The translations under genes and the position numbers were made by a program. Under the pieces are notes generated by a model that worked only from the letters and a program-made list of their open reading frames with translations, ran no database searches and was not told where the DNA came from. 64,000 bases of DNA from Jeotgalibacillus salarius (GTDB taxonomy: Bacteria; Bacillota; Bacilli; Bacillales; Jeotgalibacillaceae), in assembly GCF_004405125.1 (NCBI RefSeq), contig NZ_SORX01000005.1, forward strand, positions 124,001-188,000, given 5' to 3'. Below are positions 7,998-18,601 of the stretch, piece by piece (position 1 is the stretch's first letter; every line of letters starts with the position of its first letter).

Positions 7998-8945
7998 ATG
8001 TCTGAGCAGCAAGGCAGACGTGTAATCCCGTTTCCCGGGTTAAAAGACCGGCTGGTTGAGCGTGGATTAGACATGCTGCAGAATCAGGAAAATGTTGAAG
8101 CCATCAGCCTTTTAGAGCAAGCGCTTGAAATGGATCAGGAAGATGCAGCAGCAGGTACTTCATTAGCTGTAGCCTATTATGAAAATAATCAGTGGTCTGA
8201 ATCTGCAGATCTTTGTAAAAAAATGCTTCAGCAGGGGTCAGGGGAATATGACGAACTAATTGAACTTTATGTAATGAATTTAATACAATTAAGAAAGTTT
8301 AATGAGATATCCTCATTTATTGAGCCTTTGTTAGAAGAGCATGAATTGCAGCCGGAGAAAGCAGCTCGCCTTAAAAGCCTGATAGACCTGAGTCAGGAGC
8401 AAAAAGAAGTAAAGGAAGCAGAAGACGAATCCTTTGAGTCTTTTCAATTACAGAAAGACTTAGAACAGCAAATGATTCAGTCAGCTGCTCTGTCAAAACA
8501 GAATATCAGACCGATGAAGGACGATATTATCAGTGAGATTGAGACAGAGCAAACGCATCCTTTTATTAAAACCATGCTTTTAAATATCCTGAGAGAACAG
8601 GGCATCACAGATGAAGTGGTGGTGACTAAGTGGGGAACCCAGATTTCAGTAAACCCATCTGAGTTGGTAGAACCATTTGATCAGGACCTGTTTCAAAAAG
8701 CTGCAGTGATTATTGGAGAAGAAAATAATCAGCCTCAACTAGCAGAAATTGCGGCAGAACTATTGCAAAAACATGTGTTTTTACTTTATCCTTTCACATG
8801 GAGAAGCGGTTCTCATGATTTGATCGCAGATGCGTATTTGCGGCTTGCAAAAGAGTATATGGGTATTGAGAATGCATTTGAAGACTTTGAGCATCAGGAT
8901 TTTCTTGAAGAAATCAGAAGCCTTGAGAAAGTAGACATGGGCTAA
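7998..8945 (+). CDS. TPR-repeat protein (YsoA-like)
   Basis: Cytoplasmic tetratricopeptide protein of 315 residues placed just before tig, as ysoA is in B. subtilis. N-terminal helical repeats are visible (AISLLEQALEMDQED, then AVAYYENNQWSESADLC), followed by an acidic linker and a conserved C-terminal part. The ATG at 7998 is preferred because GGAAGGTGG lies ten bases upstream; a longer in-frame reading from 7908 would begin inside the tRNA terminator. No enzymatic motif is seen. A protein-protein scaffold role is likely. Confidence 0.82.
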   Translation: MSEQQGRRVIPFPGLKDRLVERGLDMLQNQENVEAISLLEQALEMDQEDAAAGTSLAVAYYENNQWSESADLCKKMLQQGSGEYDELIELYVMNLIQLRKFNEISSFIEPLLEEHELQPEKAARLKSLIDLSQEQKEVKEAEDESFESFQLQKDLEQQMIQSAALSKQNIRPMKDDIISEIETEQTHPFIKTMLLNILREQGITDEVVVTKWGTQISVNPSELVEPFDQDLFQKAAVIIGEENNQPQLAEIAAELLQKHVFLLYPFTWRSGSHDLIADAYLRLAKEYMGIENAFEDFEHQDFLEEIRSLEKVDMG

Positions 8946-8955
8946 TGGTTTGCAG

Positions 8956-8983
8956 TTGAAAGACAAACCGCGTATGTTATAAT
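8956..8983 (+). promoter_or_regulatory. sigma-A promoter of tig
   Basis: TTGAAA (8956-8961), 16-base spacer and a perfect TATAAT (8978-8983), about 100 bases before the start codon. Confidence 0.65.
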
Positions 8984-9001
8984 AAAATGGTTGTATAATG
9001 G

Positions 9002-9052
9002 GATTCTTAATCGATAAATGAAAGAATCATTGATTTCATGGTCAACATGAAA
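9002..9052 (+). other. Two hairpins in the tig leader
   Basis: GATTCTT (9002-9008) pairs with AAGAATC (9022-9028). Next, TTTCATG (9034-9040) pairs with CATGAAA (9046-9052) over a 5-base loop. Both lie between the promoter and the ribosome site. They may stabilise or regulate the mRNA. No known motif is recognised. Confidence 0.45.
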
Positions 9053-9088
9053 CCATTAACTTAATAGATGTCTTGGAGGGAATTATTT

Positions 9089-10378
9089 ATGTCAGCAAAA
9101 TGGGAAAAGCAAGAAGGAAACGAAGGCGTATTGACGATTGAAGTAGACGCTGAAACAGTTAATCAGGGATTGGATAGTGCATTCAAAAAGGTAGTTAAAC
9201 AAATTAACGTACCTGGATTCCGTAAAGGGAAAATGCCTCGCCAAATGTTTGAAAAACGTTTCGGAGTGGAATCACTGTATCAGGATGCTTTAGATGAAAT
9301 CCTTCCTGAAGCTTATGCGAATGCAGTAGACGAAGCAGGTATCATACCGGTTGATCGTCCTGAAATCGACGTAGAGCAAATGGAAAAAGGTAAAGAGTTA
9401 ATTTTCACAGCTAAAGTGACTGTTAAGCCAGAAGTTAAACTTGGCGAATACAAAGGACTTGAAGTGGAAAAGCTTGATGCTGAAGTAACTGATGAAGATG
9501 TTGATGCAGAGCTTGTTCAACTTCAGGAGCGCCAGGCTGAGCTTGTCGTGAAAGAAGATGCAAAAGTTGAAGATGGAAACACAGTTGTAATCGACTTTGA
9601 AGGCTTCGTAGACGGAGAAGCATTCGAAGGCGGTCAAGCTGAAAACTATTCACTTGAAATTGGATCCGGATCATTTATTCCAGGATTTGAAGAACAGTTA
9701 ATCGGTCTTTCTACTGGAGAAGAAAAAGACGTAGAAGTTTCTTTCCCTGAGGAATACCATGCAGAAGAACTTGCTGGAAAGCCGGCAACATTTAAAGTGA
9801 AACTTCATGAAATTAAAGCGAAGGAACTTCCTGAGCTTGATGATGAATTTGCTAAAGATGCAGACGAAGAAGTAGAAACGCTTGCTGAACTTAAAGAAAA
9901 AACGAAGAATCGCCTTGTAGAAGAAAAACAAAATGCTGCTGACATGGCTCTTCGTGACTCAGTAGTCGAAAAAGCTTCTGAAAACGCTGAAATTGACATT
10001 CCGGAATCAATGGTTAACACTGAAGTTGACCGCATGATGCAGGAATTCGAACAGCGCCTTAGTGGACAGGGAATGAACCTGGATCTTTACTTCCAGTTCA
10101 GCGGTCAGGATGAGGAAGCATTACGTGGACAAATGCAGGAAGATGCTGCGAAGCGAGTGCGCACAAACCTTGTACTTGAAGCAATTGCGAATGCTGAAAA
10201 CATTACTGTAACTGCAGAAGATATTGAATCTGAGCTTAGCAGCATGACTGAGCAATTCAATATGTCTGTAGATCAAATCAAAGCTGCACTTGGTGGATCA
10301 ACTGAAATTCTTGAAAATGATCTGCGTGTTCAAAAAGCAATTGATTTTCTTGTAGATAACAGCAAGACTGTTGCATAA
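9089..10378 (+). CDS. tig: Trigger factor
   Basis: Ribosome-bound chaperone and prolyl isomerase meeting nascent chains at the tunnel exit. The ribosome-binding loop GFRKGKMPR is present at about 42-50, a central FKBP-type domain follows ([14 protein letters not shown]), and the C-terminal half is the helical chaperone cradle. The 429 residues are normal. ATG 9089 is chosen because TTGGAGGG lies eight bases upstream; an ATG at 9068 precedes that site. Followed by terminator and clpX, as in relatives. Confidence 0.96.
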   Translation: MSAKWEKQEGNEGVLTIEVDAETVNQGLDSAFKKVVKQINVPGFRKGKMPRQMFEKRFGVESLYQDALDEILPEAYANAVDEAGIIPVDRPEIDVEQMEKGKELIFTAKVTVKPEVKLGEYKGLEVEKLDAEVTDEDVDAELVQLQERQAELVVKEDAKVEDGNTVVIDFEGFVDGEAFEGGQAENYSLEIGSGSFIPGFEEQLIGLSTGEEKDVEVSFPEEYHAEELAGKPATFKVKLHEIKAKELPELDDEFAKDADEEVETLAELKEKTKNRLVEEKQNAADMALRDSVVEKASENAEIDIPESMVNTEVDRMMQEFEQRLSGQGMNLDLYFQFSGQDEEALRGQMQEDAAKRVRTNLVLEAIANAENITVTAEDIESELSSMTEQFNMSVDQIKAALGGSTEILENDLRVQKAIDFLVDNSKTVA

Positions 10379-10395
10379 TAATAAGTAAGAGTGAA

Positions 10396-10425
10396 GCAAG
10401 GCGCGATAAAATCGTGCCTTGTTTT
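10396..10425 (+). terminator. Terminator of tig
   Basis: CAAGGC-g-CGAT / ATCG-t-GCCTTG stem with AAA loop followed by TTTTAT. Confidence 0.8.
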
Positions 10426-10539
10426 ATAACATATGAGTGAAGAAATGATTTTTGATCGCGGCTTGAATGATACATACATAATTGTTTATTAGCGAAGCAT
10501 ATCGTAAAAATCGAGTTAGTTCCGTCTAATGGTTCAGTA

Positions 10540-10548
10540 TGGTACAAT
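10540..10548 (+). promoter_or_regulatory. Extended -10 promoter of clpX
   Basis: TGG-TACAAT (10540-10548) is an extended -10 element; only a poor -35 is seen at the expected distance. No CtsR or CIRCE box was found nearby. Confidence 0.45.
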
Positions 10549-10609
10549 TTTTTCTACAGAGTTAACTGTTGCTCTAAATCAGAGCGAGAATGATAAAGGG
10601 GTGAACGTA

Positions 10610-11881
10610 ATGTTTAAATTTAATGACGAAAAAGGACAGCTGAAATGTTCTTTCTGCGGCAAAACCCAGGAGCAGGTAAGGAAGCTTGTTGCGGGGCCGG
10701 GTGTATACATTTGTGATGAGTGCATTGAACTATGTACTGAAATCGTAGAAGAAGAATTAGGTACAGAAGAAGAAGTAGAATTTAAAGATGTACCAAAACC
10801 GAAAGAAATTCTCTCTATATTAGGGGATTATGTAATCGGCCAGGAACGTGCGAAGAAGTCTCTTTCAGTAGCCGTTTATAACCATTACAAACGAATTAAA
10901 TCCAATAGTAAAGTGGATGATGTAGAACTTTCTAAAAGTAATATTTGTCTGATCGGGCCAACTGGTTCAGGTAAAACGCTATTAGCTCAAACACTGGCAA
11001 GAATTCTGAATGTGCCATTTGCGATTGCGGATGCTACTTCTCTCACTGAAGCAGGTTACGTAGGTGAAGATGTAGAGAACATTCTGCTCAAACTGATTCA
11101 GGCTGCAGACTATGATGTTGAGCGTGCAGAAAAAGGAATCATCTATATTGATGAAATTGACAAAGTTGCGCGTAAGTCTGAAAATCCGTCAATTACTCGT
11201 GACGTATCAGGTGAAGGCGTACAGCAGGCACTTCTTAAGATTCTTGAAGGTACAACCGCGAGCGTACCTCCTCAGGGTGGAAGAAAACATCCGCACCAGG
11301 AATTCATTCAAATTGACACAACCAACATTTTATTCATTGTTGGAGGTGCGTTTGACGGTGTCGATCAAATTATCAAGCGCCGTCTTGGCCAAAAGGTAAT
11401 CGGATTTGGATCAGGAGAATCAAAAGGTGACCTGACTGAACGTGAACTGCTTTCCAAGCTTGTTCCTGAAGATCTTCTGAAATTCGGATTAATTCCTGAA
11501 TTTATCGGCCGTCTTCCTGTTACAGCAACGCTTGAAACGCTTGATGAAGAAGCCTTAATTTCAATTCTGACTCAGCCGAAAAACGCATTAGTAAAACAAT
11601 ATCAGAAAATGCTGGAGCTCGATGATGTTGAACTTGAGTTTGAAGATGAAGCTTTACGTGAAATCTCTAAAAAAGCGATTGAACGTAAAACGGGTGCCCG
11701 TGGACTTCGTTCGATTATTGAAAATCTAATGTTGGACGTTATGTTTGACCTTCCTTCCAGAGAAGAAATTAAGAAGTGTATTATTACACCTGGAGCGGTC
11801 GCACAGACTGAACGTCCAATTCTTCAACGAGAAGATGGATCTGAAATTAATCTTGATGATGAAGAAAAAACATCTGCTTAA
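10610..11881 (+). CDS. clpX: ATP-dependent Clp protease ATP-binding subunit ClpX
   Basis: AAA+ unfoldase that feeds substrates to the ClpP chamber. An N-terminal zinc finger uses C13, C16, C35 and C38. Walker A GPTGSGKT is at 116-123, Walker B IIYIDEID follows, and a pore-loop GYVGEDVE and arginine-finger region GARGLRS are present. ATG 10610 gives MFKFNDEKG, the family N-terminus, with AAAGGGGTGA upstream. 423 residues. B. subtilis has lonB next; here a terminator and then lonA follow directly. Confidence 0.97.
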   Translation: MFKFNDEKGQLKCSFCGKTQEQVRKLVAGPGVYICDECIELCTEIVEEELGTEEEVEFKDVPKPKEILSILGDYVIGQERAKKSLSVAVYNHYKRIKSNSKVDDVELSKSNICLIGPTGSGKTLLAQTLARILNVPFAIADATSLTEAGYVGEDVENILLKLIQAADYDVERAEKGIIYIDEIDKVARKSENPSITRDVSGEGVQQALLKILEGTTASVPPQGGRKHPHQEFIQIDTTNILFIVGGAFDGVDQIIKRRLGQKVIGFGSGESKGDLTERELLSKLVPEDLLKFGLIPEFIGRLPVTATLETLDEEALISILTQPKNALVKQYQKMLELDDVELEFEDEALREISKKAIERKTGARGLRSIIENLMLDVMFDLPSREEIKKCIITPGAVAQTERPILQREDGSEINLDDEEKTSA

Positions 11882-11891
11882 AGTCTAAGAC

Positions 11892-11926
11892 AAAAGCTGG
11901 CTCATCATATAGAGCCAGCTTTTTTT
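11892..11926 (+). terminator. Terminator of clpX
   Basis: 12-bp stem AAAAGCTGGCTC / GAGCCAGCTTTT with an 8-base loop and T run, eleven bases after the clpX stop. Confidence 0.92.
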
Positions 11927-12021
11927 CATCTTTTTATTGGATGTTTTGCACAGTGAAAGGGTACAGTATTGTTAAGAACCAAATAACTGAAGTTTATTGA
12001 TATTACCTGGAGGTGTTACAT

Positions 12022-14346
12022 ATGGCTGAACATAAAACACAAACATTGCCATTACTGCCGTTGCGCGGTTTATTAGTATATCCAACGATGGTGCTGCACA
12101 TTGATGTTGGAAGAGAAAGATCTATACAGGCACTGGAAAAAGCAATGATGGATGATCACATGATTTTCCTGTCTACACAAAAAGATATGGCCATTGATCA
12201 GCCGGAAGAGGACGACCTGGCTGAAATGGGTACACTGACAAAAGTAAAACAGATGCTGAAATTACCGAATGGTACAATTCGGGTGTTAGTTGAAGGCATA
12301 GAACGGGCAAAAGTAACTTCTTTTGAAGACAATGATCCGTTTTATACTGTTACTGTTGAATCCCTTCCTGACGATCCTGATAAGACGCCTGAATTTGAAG
12401 CTTTGATGCGAACGCTGACGGATTACTTTGAACAATACATTGCTTTGTCTAAAAAGGTTTCCAAGGAAACGCTTAATACTGTTATTGACATTGAAGAACC
12501 AGGTCGACTCGCAGATATCGTTGCTTCCCACTTACCGCTAAAACTTAAAATGAAGCAGGAGATTCTTAATACGACTGATATAAAGAAAAGGATCACAAGG
12601 CTGATTGAAACAATTAATAATGAAAAAGAAGTTTTAAGTCTCGAAAAGAAGATTGGTCAACGTGTAAAGAAATCAATGGAAAGAACGCAAAAAGAATATT
12701 ATCTTCGTGAACAAATGAAGGCGATTCAAAAAGAACTTGGAGATAAAGATGGAAAAACAGGAGAGATTTCTGATCTTGCGAAAAGAATAAGACAGGCAGA
12801 AATGCCGGATTCTATCGAAAAAATAGCACGAAAAGAGCTGGATCGCTATGAAAAAGTACCTGCAACATCAGCTGAGAGCTCTGTCATTCGCAATTATATT
12901 GAATGGCTCATCACCGTTCCCTGGTCTCAGTCGACTAAAGATGATTTAAACATTAAGAAAGCTGAAAAGATTCTGGACCGCGATCACTACGGCCTCGAAA
13001 AAGTCAAAGAACGCGTGCTGGAATATCTGGCAGTTCAACAGCTGACGAAATCATTGAAGGGACCAATCCTTTGTTTGGCAGGACCTCCCGGTGTAGGTAA
13101 AACAAGCCTTGCCCGATCTATTGCTGAGTCTGTAGGGCGTAAATTTGTCCGTGCATCACTTGGTGGTGTAAGAGATGAATCGGAAATCAGGGGGCACAGA
13201 AGAACTTATGTAGGTGCGATGCCTGGACGGATTATTCAGGGGATGAAAAAGGCAGGTACTGTAAACCCTGTTTTCCTCCTAGATGAAATTGATAAAATGT
13301 CTAATGACTTCAGAGGAGATCCTTCTTCTGCAATGCTTGAAGTATTAGATCCTGAACAGAACAACTCATTCAGTGATCATTTTATTGAAGAACCTTATGA
13401 TCTTTCTAAAGTAATGTTTATTGCGACGGCCAATAATTTATCTACCATCCCCGGACCACTCCGCGACCGGATGGAGATCATTACGATTGCAGGTTATACA
13501 GAGATTGAAAAGATCAATATTGCGAAAAACCACTTGCTTACAAAGCAGATTAAAGAAAATGGATTAACAAAATCGCAAATTCAGGTAAGAGATGAAGCAA
13601 TTAAAGATATTGTACGCTATCATACCCGTGAAGCCGGTGTGAGAAGCCTGGAACGTCAGCTGGCAACGGTTTGCAGAAAAGCTGCTAAAATGATCGTCGG
13701 CGAAGAGAAGAAAAAAGTTGTCGTTACGTCAAAAAGCCTGTCAGACTTTCTTGGTAAGAAAAAGTTCCGATATGGTCAGGCTGAAGCAGAGGATCAAATT
13801 GGTGTAGCAACAGGTCTCGCTTATACCACTGTAGGCGGAGATACGTTGCAAATTGAAGTGTCACTTTCTCCGGGTAAAGGCAAACTCGTGTTAACGGGTA
13901 AGCTGGGAGATGTCATGAAAGAGTCTGCACAAACTGCTTTATCATTTGTGAGATCCAGAGCTGAGCAGCTAAACCTGGATGAAAATTTTCATGAAAAACA
14001 AGATATTCATATCCACGTGCCTGAAGGTGCAGTACCTAAAGATGGTCCATCAGCAGGAATTACAATCGTTACGGCACTTGTATCTGCACTGACAGATCGA
14101 CCAATAAAAAAAGAAATAGGCATGACTGGTGAAGTAACACTTAGAGGAAGAGTGTTGCCGATCGGTGGTCTTAAAGAAAAGTCGTTAAGTGCACACCGAG
14201 CTGGCCTTACGACAATTATTATTCCAAAAGATAATGAGCGCGATATTGATGACATTCCGGAAAGTGTTCGTGCTGAACTGACATTTATACCGGTATCACA
14301 CGTAGATGAAGTGCTTAAAATTGCACTGGCAGGTGGAAAAGAATGA
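12022..14346 (+). CDS. lonA: ATP-dependent protease LonA
   Basis: Soluble homo-oligomeric AAA+ serine protease that degrades unfolded and some regulatory proteins. An N-terminal substrate-binding domain is followed by Walker A GPPGVGKT, then a C-terminal protease domain with the catalytic Ser in DGPSAG (S677) and Lys in GLKEK (K720). 774 residues, the same length as B. subtilis LonA. ATG 12022 is seven bases after GGAGGTG. The stop overlaps the ysxC start, so the two are coupled. Confidence 0.97.
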   Translation: MAEHKTQTLPLLPLRGLLVYPTMVLHIDVGRERSIQALEKAMMDDHMIFLSTQKDMAIDQPEEDDLAEMGTLTKVKQMLKLPNGTIRVLVEGIERAKVTSFEDNDPFYTVTVESLPDDPDKTPEFEALMRTLTDYFEQYIALSKKVSKETLNTVIDIEEPGRLADIVASHLPLKLKMKQEILNTTDIKKRITRLIETINNEKEVLSLEKKIGQRVKKSMERTQKEYYLREQMKAIQKELGDKDGKTGEISDLAKRIRQAEMPDSIEKIARKELDRYEKVPATSAESSVIRNYIEWLITVPWSQSTKDDLNIKKAEKILDRDHYGLEKVKERVLEYLAVQQLTKSLKGPILCLAGPPGVGKTSLARSIAESVGRKFVRASLGGVRDESEIRGHRRTYVGAMPGRIIQGMKKAGTVNPVFLLDEIDKMSNDFRGDPSSAMLEVLDPEQNNSFSDHFIEEPYDLSKVMFIATANNLSTIPGPLRDRMEIITIAGYTEIEKINIAKNHLLTKQIKENGLTKSQIQVRDEAIKDIVRYHTREAGVRSLERQLATVCRKAAKMIVGEEKKKVVVTSKSLSDFLGKKKFRYGQAEAEDQIGVATGLAYTTVGGDTLQIEVSLSPGKGKLVLTGKLGDVMKESAQTALSFVRSRAEQLNLDENFHEKQDIHIHVPEGAVPKDGPSAGITIVTALVSALTDRPIKKEIGMTGEVTLRGRVLPIGGLKEKSLSAHRAGLTTIIIPKDNERDIDDIPESVRAELTFIPVSHVDEVLKIALAGGKE

Positions 14347-14930
14347 AAATTACCCAATCAGAAATTGTAATAAGTGCTGTTAAGCCCGAACAATATCCAG
14401 AAGGAGGTCTGCCCGAATTTGCACTAGCGGGCAGATCAAATGTCGGTAAGTCCTCCTTTATTAATAAGATGATAAACCGTAAAGCGTTAGCCCGTATCTC
14501 TTCAAAGCCCGGCAAAACACAGACGCTGAATTTTTACCTTCTGAACGAACTGCTCTACTTTGTAGACGTACCAGGTTATGGTTATGCAAAAGTATCAAAA
14601 ACAGAACGTGCGGCATGGGGAAAAATGATCGAAACATACATGACAGACAGAGCGCCTTTAAAAGCCGTCATCATGATCGTCGATTTGCGTCATCCGCCAA
14701 CCAGGGATGACATCATGATGTATGATTTCCTGAAGCATTTCGATATCCCATGTTTAATCGTTGCCACAAAAGCTGATAAAATTCCAAAAGGTAAATGGCA
14801 AAAGCATCTAAGCGTAACGCGCAAAGAACTTGGTATCGAAGAAGGCGATGAGCTCATCATGTTCTCATCAGAAACTGGCCTCGGCAAAGACAACGCGTGG
14901 AACTTTATTCAGAAAAAAATGAAAGAGTAA
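14343..14930 (+). CDS. ysxC: Ribosome-biogenesis GTPase YsxC/EngB
   Basis: Essential small GTPase needed for maturation of the 50S subunit. The G1 motif [10 protein letters not shown]3 DVPGYGYA and G4 ATKADK are visible in 195 residues. The ATG overlaps the lonA stop by four bases (ATGA), a pairing conserved across Bacillales. A terminator follows, so it closes the lonA unit. Confidence 0.95.
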   Translation: MKITQSEIVISAVKPEQYPEGGLPEFALAGRSNVGKSSFINKMINRKALARISSKPGKTQTLNFYLLNELLYFVDVPGYGYAKVSKTERAAWGKMIETYMTDRAPLKAVIMIVDLRHPPTRDDIMMYDFLKHFDIPCLIVATKADKIPKGKWQKHLSVTRKELGIEEGDELIMFSSETGLGKDNAWNFIQKKMKE

Positions 14931-14942
14931 TAGATTAGTTAT

Positions 14943-14985
14943 AAAAGAGAAACTCTCTGATTCACTCAGTGCGTTTCTCTTTTTA
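14943..14985 (+). terminator. Terminator of lonA-ysxC
   Basis: AAAGAGAAAC / GTTTCTCTTT stem, with inner CTGA/TCAG pairing, followed by five T. Confidence 0.8.
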
Positions 14986-15030
14986 TTTGTTTAAATTACT
15001 TCCGAGTTCTACTAAATATTTATTATGCAC

Positions 15031-15165
15031 AGCGACGATCGTAGTGGAAGGCGGCGACTCCAGAGCGATAAGTGGGACAGCTAAGACCCCACAGGCGAAG
15101 CCGAGGAGGCTTAGCGACCACCGCTCGGAAAGCGTCCGCCTGAAGCGGAGATCGATCGCCAAAGT
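15031..15165. repeat. Palindromic intergenic repeat (about 135 bp)
   Basis: In this otherwise gene-free 464-base gap lies a GC-rich, imperfectly palindromic block unlike its AT-rich surroundings. An inner stem pairs GCTAAG (15080-15085) with CTTAGC (15110-15115), and outer parts such as GGCGG...ACTCC and GCGTCCGCC complement one another. Its wording (AAGGCGGCGACTCC, AGACCCCACAGGCG, GGAAAGCGTCCGCC) matches, from memory, a high-copy intergenic repeat of Bacillaceae and Planococcaceae. A 76-residue reading frame across it is not a gene. Confidence 0.75.
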
Positions 15166-15222
15166 TATAGCACGAATTAATTATCAGGTTTATAAATGAC
15201 TAAAGTAGTGAATCATTATATT

Positions 15223-15317
15223 ATTAAAACGTTTTCATAGAAGATTCTGATATTGAGCGGAAGTGTTGAAAACGCCCGGGTGGTTTGGTAACCTTAGTTC
15301 AGATGAAAACGATATAC
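15223..15317 (+). promoter_or_regulatory. Three AAAACG elements upstream of hemA, cre-like
   Basis: ATTAAAACGTTTTCAT (15223-15238) fits the CcpA cre consensus except at one conserved G. Two more copies of the GAAAACG core follow at about 15265-15280 and 15302-15317. The centres are 43 and 37 bases apart. They may bind CcpA or another LacI-type protein; this is inference from sequence alone. Confidence 0.3.
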
Positions 15318-15387
15318 AGTTGTGCGAACTGGTAGTAATCAGTAACTGTGTAGTCAGTTTCAAGGCTTGTTCACATTTACCAATAGG

Positions 15388-15419
15388 ACATGTTACATAA
15401 CATGTTATAATAGTAGTAA
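15388..15419 (+). promoter_or_regulatory. hemA promoter with 18-bp palindrome and PerR-like box
   Basis: A perfect TATAAT -10 (15406-15411) is directly preceded by ACATGTTA-CA-TAACATGT (15388-15405), an inverted repeat filling the -35/-10 spacer. Overlapping the -10, positions 15405-15419 match 12 of 15 places of the PerR box. PerR represses hemA in B. subtilis. The -35 is poor, so activator or repressor control is likely. Confidence 0.5.
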
Positions 15420-15449
15420 TGATTAATTCGTGGGGGTGTCATTCAGCAC

Positions 15450-16784
15450 ATGCACATTATAGTGGTAGGTTTGAATTACAAAACGGCCCCTGTAGAGATG
15501 AGAGAGCGTCTTTCTTTCCAGGAAGCGGATCTAAGTAAAGCTATGACGGAGCTCCAGTCCCGTAAGAGTATTCTGGAGAACGTCATCGTTTCGACATGTA
15601 ACCGTACTGAGATTTACGCAGTAGTAGATCAGCTTCACACAGGTCGTTATTATATAAAACAATTTTTGGCTGACTGGTTTAATCTTGATAAAGAGGAATT
15701 CAGTCCATATCTATTTATTTATGAAAAAGACGGTGCGATGGAACACTTGTTTAAAGTCAGCTGCGGTCTCGACTCAATGATTGTAGGCGAAACACAAATC
15801 CTTGGACAGGTTCGTAAAAGCTTCTTTACAGGTCAGGAAAATGGTACGACCGGTACCGTTTTTAATGAGCTTTTTAAGCAGGCTGTTACACTGGCGAAAA
15901 AAGCACATTCTGAAACTGACATTGCATCTAATGCAGTATCAGTATCCTATGCTGCAGTAGAACTAGCTAAAAAGATTTTTGGAGACTTAAATAAAAAACA
16001 TGTTTTGATTCTTGGTGCCGGAAAAATGGGTGAACTGGCAATCCAGAATCTTCAGGGCAGTGGTGCAACGAAAGTGACTGTCATTAATCGCACATTTGAA
16101 AAAGCTTCTGCGCTGGCAGACAAGTTTTCAGGTAACGCAAAACACTTAAGAGAACTTCAATGCGCCTTAATCGAAGCAGATATTCTGATCACTTCAACTG
16201 GAGCCCAGGAAGCGCTGATCAGTAAAGAAATGATGACGGATGTTGAAAGAATGCGAAAAGGCCGTCCATTTTTCATGGTGGATATTGCAGTGCCAAGAGA
16301 TCTTGATCCTGCAATTAACGAACTTGATAATGTATTTTTATATGATATTGATGATTTAGAAGGGATCGTCCAGGCGAACCTTGAAGAACGCAAACAGGCT
16401 GCTGAAGAAATCGGTCTGATGGTAGAAGAGTCCATTGTTGCTTTTAAAGAATGGCTTAATATGCTGGGAGTCGTTCCAGTTATTTCAGAACTCCGTGAAA
16501 AAGCGCTGGCTATTCAGGCTGATACAATGGAAAGCATTGAACGTAAAATGCCAAGTCTTACAGATCGTGAACGGAAAGTGTTGAACAAGCATACAAAGAG
16601 CATCATTAATCAGTTATTAAAAGATCCGATTTTGCAGGCGAAAGAGCTGGCAGCACTGCCAGATGGAGATGAAAAACTTGAGCTGTTCAAGCAGATCTTC
16701 AACTTGAAACAGGAAGCAGAACATCATGAAGTTGAAACTGCAAAATCAGAAACTCTACAGCCACAGCTTTCACTGCAAAGTTAA
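15450..16784 (+). CDS. hemA: Glutamyl-tRNA reductase
   Basis: First step of C5-pathway tetrapyrrole synthesis: reduces glutamyl-tRNA to glutamate-1-semialdehyde using NADPH. The catalytic cysteine is C50 in STCNRTE. The NADPH site is [10 protein letters not shown], and the C-terminal dimerisation helix follows. 444 residues. ATG follows GGGGGTG by 11 bases. It is first of the hemAXCDBL operon and its upstream region is unusually long and motif-rich (repeat, cre-like and PerR-like sites). Confidence 0.96.
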   Translation: MHIIVVGLNYKTAPVEMRERLSFQEADLSKAMTELQSRKSILENVIVSTCNRTEIYAVVDQLHTGRYYIKQFLADWFNLDKEEFSPYLFIYEKDGAMEHLFKVSCGLDSMIVGETQILGQVRKSFFTGQENGTTGTVFNELFKQAVTLAKKAHSETDIASNAVSVSYAAVELAKKIFGDLNKKHVLILGAGKMGELAIQNLQGSGATKVTVINRTFEKASALADKFSGNAKHLRELQCALIEADILITSTGAQEALISKEMMTDVERMRKGRPFFMVDIAVPRDLDPAINELDNVFLYDIDDLEGIVQANLEERKQAAEEIGLMVEESIVAFKEWLNMLGVVPVISELREKALAIQADTMESIERKMPSLTDRERKVLNKHTKSIINQLLKDPILQAKELAALPDGDEKLELFKQIFNLKQEAEHHEVETAKSETLQPQLSLQS

Positions 16785-16799
16785 TTTGGAGGATGAAAC

Positions 16800-17633
16800 A
16801 TGTTTGAACTGTCAATGACACGGCTGCATGAAGTAATGATTATCCTCTATGCAATCAGCGTGCTCTTATATTTTATGGATTATTTACAAAAAGACCAGAA
16901 GGCGAATCGCGTTGCCTTCTGGCTTTTATCAATTGTTTGGGTTCTTCAAACAATTTTTTTATTTCTGTATATGTTCAGAACGGGAAGATTTCCAGTTCTG
17001 ACCTTGTTTGAAGGAATCTATTTTTATGCCTGGGTGCTAGTAACACTATCATTAGCTTTAAACCGTTTAATGAGAGTGGACTTTACCGTTTTTTTTGTCA
17101 ACGTAATCGGCTTTACATTTATGGCCATACATACATTCGCCCCGGTACAGGCCAGTACTGAAGCAGCAGCCGAGAGACTGATGTCTGAACTGCTGCTTGT
17201 CCATATTACAATGGCGATTGTGTCATATGCGGCATTTTCCATATCGGTTGTCTTCTCAATTCTTTATTTGCTTCAGTACAGATTATTGAAGCAAAAAAAG
17301 TGGGGACAAAAAATTCAGCGTATCACAGACCTTGCTAAGCTGGAAAAAGGTTCAGTGATTTTAAATAGTATAGGTTTCCCGATGCTCCTTTTAAGTTTGA
17401 TTTTAGGCGTACAGTGGGCTGTCGTTTCATTACCTACCGTCCTATGGTATGACATTAAAATCTCAGGATCATTTTTACTGTTAGCGATATATGGTGTGTT
17501 TTTATACAGAAGGTTTGGAAAAGGGCAGTCCGGAAAATCACTCGCTTTGTTCAACACTGTAGCTTTTGGCTGTCTGCTAATCAATTTCCTGCTGGGTAGC
17601 AGGTTGTCATCATTTCATTTTTGGTCAGTCTGA
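16800..17633 (+). CDS. hemX: HemX, integral membrane protein of the hem operon
   Basis: Polytopic membrane protein of the CcsA/HemX family, 277 residues with about eight hydrophobic helices. In B. subtilis HemX lowers the cellular amount of HemA; the molecular mechanism is unclear. ATG follows TTTGGAGGATG and starts 15 bases after hemA. It is probably not a cytochrome c assembly protein, given the operon, although the fold is shared with CcsA. Confidence 0.9.
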   Translation: MFELSMTRLHEVMIILYAISVLLYFMDYLQKDQKANRVAFWLLSIVWVLQTIFLFLYMFRTGRFPVLTLFEGIYFYAWVLVTLSLALNRLMRVDFTVFFVNVIGFTFMAIHTFAPVQASTEAAAERLMSELLLVHITMAIVSYAAFSISVVFSILYLLQYRLLKQKKWGQKIQRITDLAKLEKGSVILNSIGFPMLLLSLILGVQWAVVSLPTVLWYDIKISGSFLLLAIYGVFLYRRFGKGQSGKSLALFNTVAFGCLLINFLLGSRLSSFHFWSV

Positions 17634-17667
17634 GCTTGAATTAATTATTACTGGAGGCATTTTAACC

Positions 17668-18600
17668 ATGAGAAAAATTATTGTAGGATCACGCAGAAGT
17701 AAACTGGCAATTACGCAGACTAAATGGGTCATTGAAAAATTAAAAGAACTTGATCCGGGTACTGAATTTGAGATAAAAGAAATTGTCACAAAAGGTGACC
17801 AGATTCAAAACGTGAAACTTTCTAAAGTTGGTGGAAAAGGGCTGTTCGTAAAAGAAATTGAGCAGGCGATGATCGACGGTGACATTGACATGGCTGTTCA
17901 CAGTATGAAAGATATGCCGGCTGAGTTACCTGAGGGACTGATCATAGGAAGTATTCCGGAGCGTGAGGATCCAAGAGATGCGCTTATTTCAAAAAACAAA
18001 CAAACGCTGGCTGAGCTGCCGGCAGGTGCAATTGTCGGTACTAGCAGTCTGCGTCGTGGTGCCCAGGTACTTGCTGCACGCCCTGATCTTAAAGTTGAAT
18101 GGATCAGAGGAAACATTGATACGCGTCTGAAGAAACTTGAGACTGAAAATTTCGATGCTATTATTCTTGCAGCAGCTGGTCTTTCAAGAATGGGATGGTC
18201 TAAAGACGTTGTATCTGAATTCCTTTCACCAGAGGATTGTCTTCCTGCAATCGGACAGGGAGCCTTAGCGATTGAGTGCAGAGATAATGATACTGAGCTG
18301 AGAGAACTGTTAGGTCGCTTCAGCGATCAGGAAACAACGTTAACGGTTACTGCTGAACGTACTTTCCTTCACAAGATGGAGGGCGGATGCCAGGTTCCGA
18401 TCGCAGGTTATGCAACTCAGATTGAAGATGGTGTGTCATTAACGGTGTTAGTCGCTTCGCCGGATGGCAAAACTGTTTATAAAGAAGTAGTGAATGGAAA
18501 TGACCCTGTTGAAGTTGGACTTGAAGCAGCAGGAATTCTGACAGAGCAAGGTGCAAAAACGTTAATTGACCAGGTAAAAGAAGAACAGGAAGGTCAGTGA
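17668..18600 (+). CDS. hemC: Porphobilinogen deaminase (hydroxymethylbilane synthase)
   Basis: Polymerises four porphobilinogen molecules into hydroxymethylbilane on a covalently bound dipyrromethane. The cofactor-carrying cysteine is C241 in [20 protein letters not shown] at the N-terminus and [10 protein letters not shown] are family motifs. 310 residues. ACTGGAGG precedes the ATG. hemD starts one base after its stop codon. Confidence 0.96.
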   Translation: MRKIIVGSRRSKLAITQTKWVIEKLKELDPGTEFEIKEIVTKGDQIQNVKLSKVGGKGLFVKEIEQAMIDGDIDMAVHSMKDMPAELPEGLIIGSIPEREDPRDALISKNKQTLAELPAGAIVGTSSLRRGAQVLAARPDLKVEWIRGNIDTRLKKLETENFDAIILAAAGLSRMGWSKDVVSEFLSPEDCLPAIGQGALAIECRDNDTELRELLGRFSDQETTLTVTAERTFLHKMEGGCQVPIAGYATQIEDGVSLTVLVASPDGKTVYKEVVNGNDPVEVGLEAAGILTEQGAKTLIDQVKEEQEGQ

Positions 18601-18601
18601 A

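Noticed and set aside
14969-15199. 76-residue plus-strand reading frame
   Set aside because: It runs through the terminator of ysxC and the palindromic repeat, has no ribosome site and an arginine/serine-rich composition set by the repeat.
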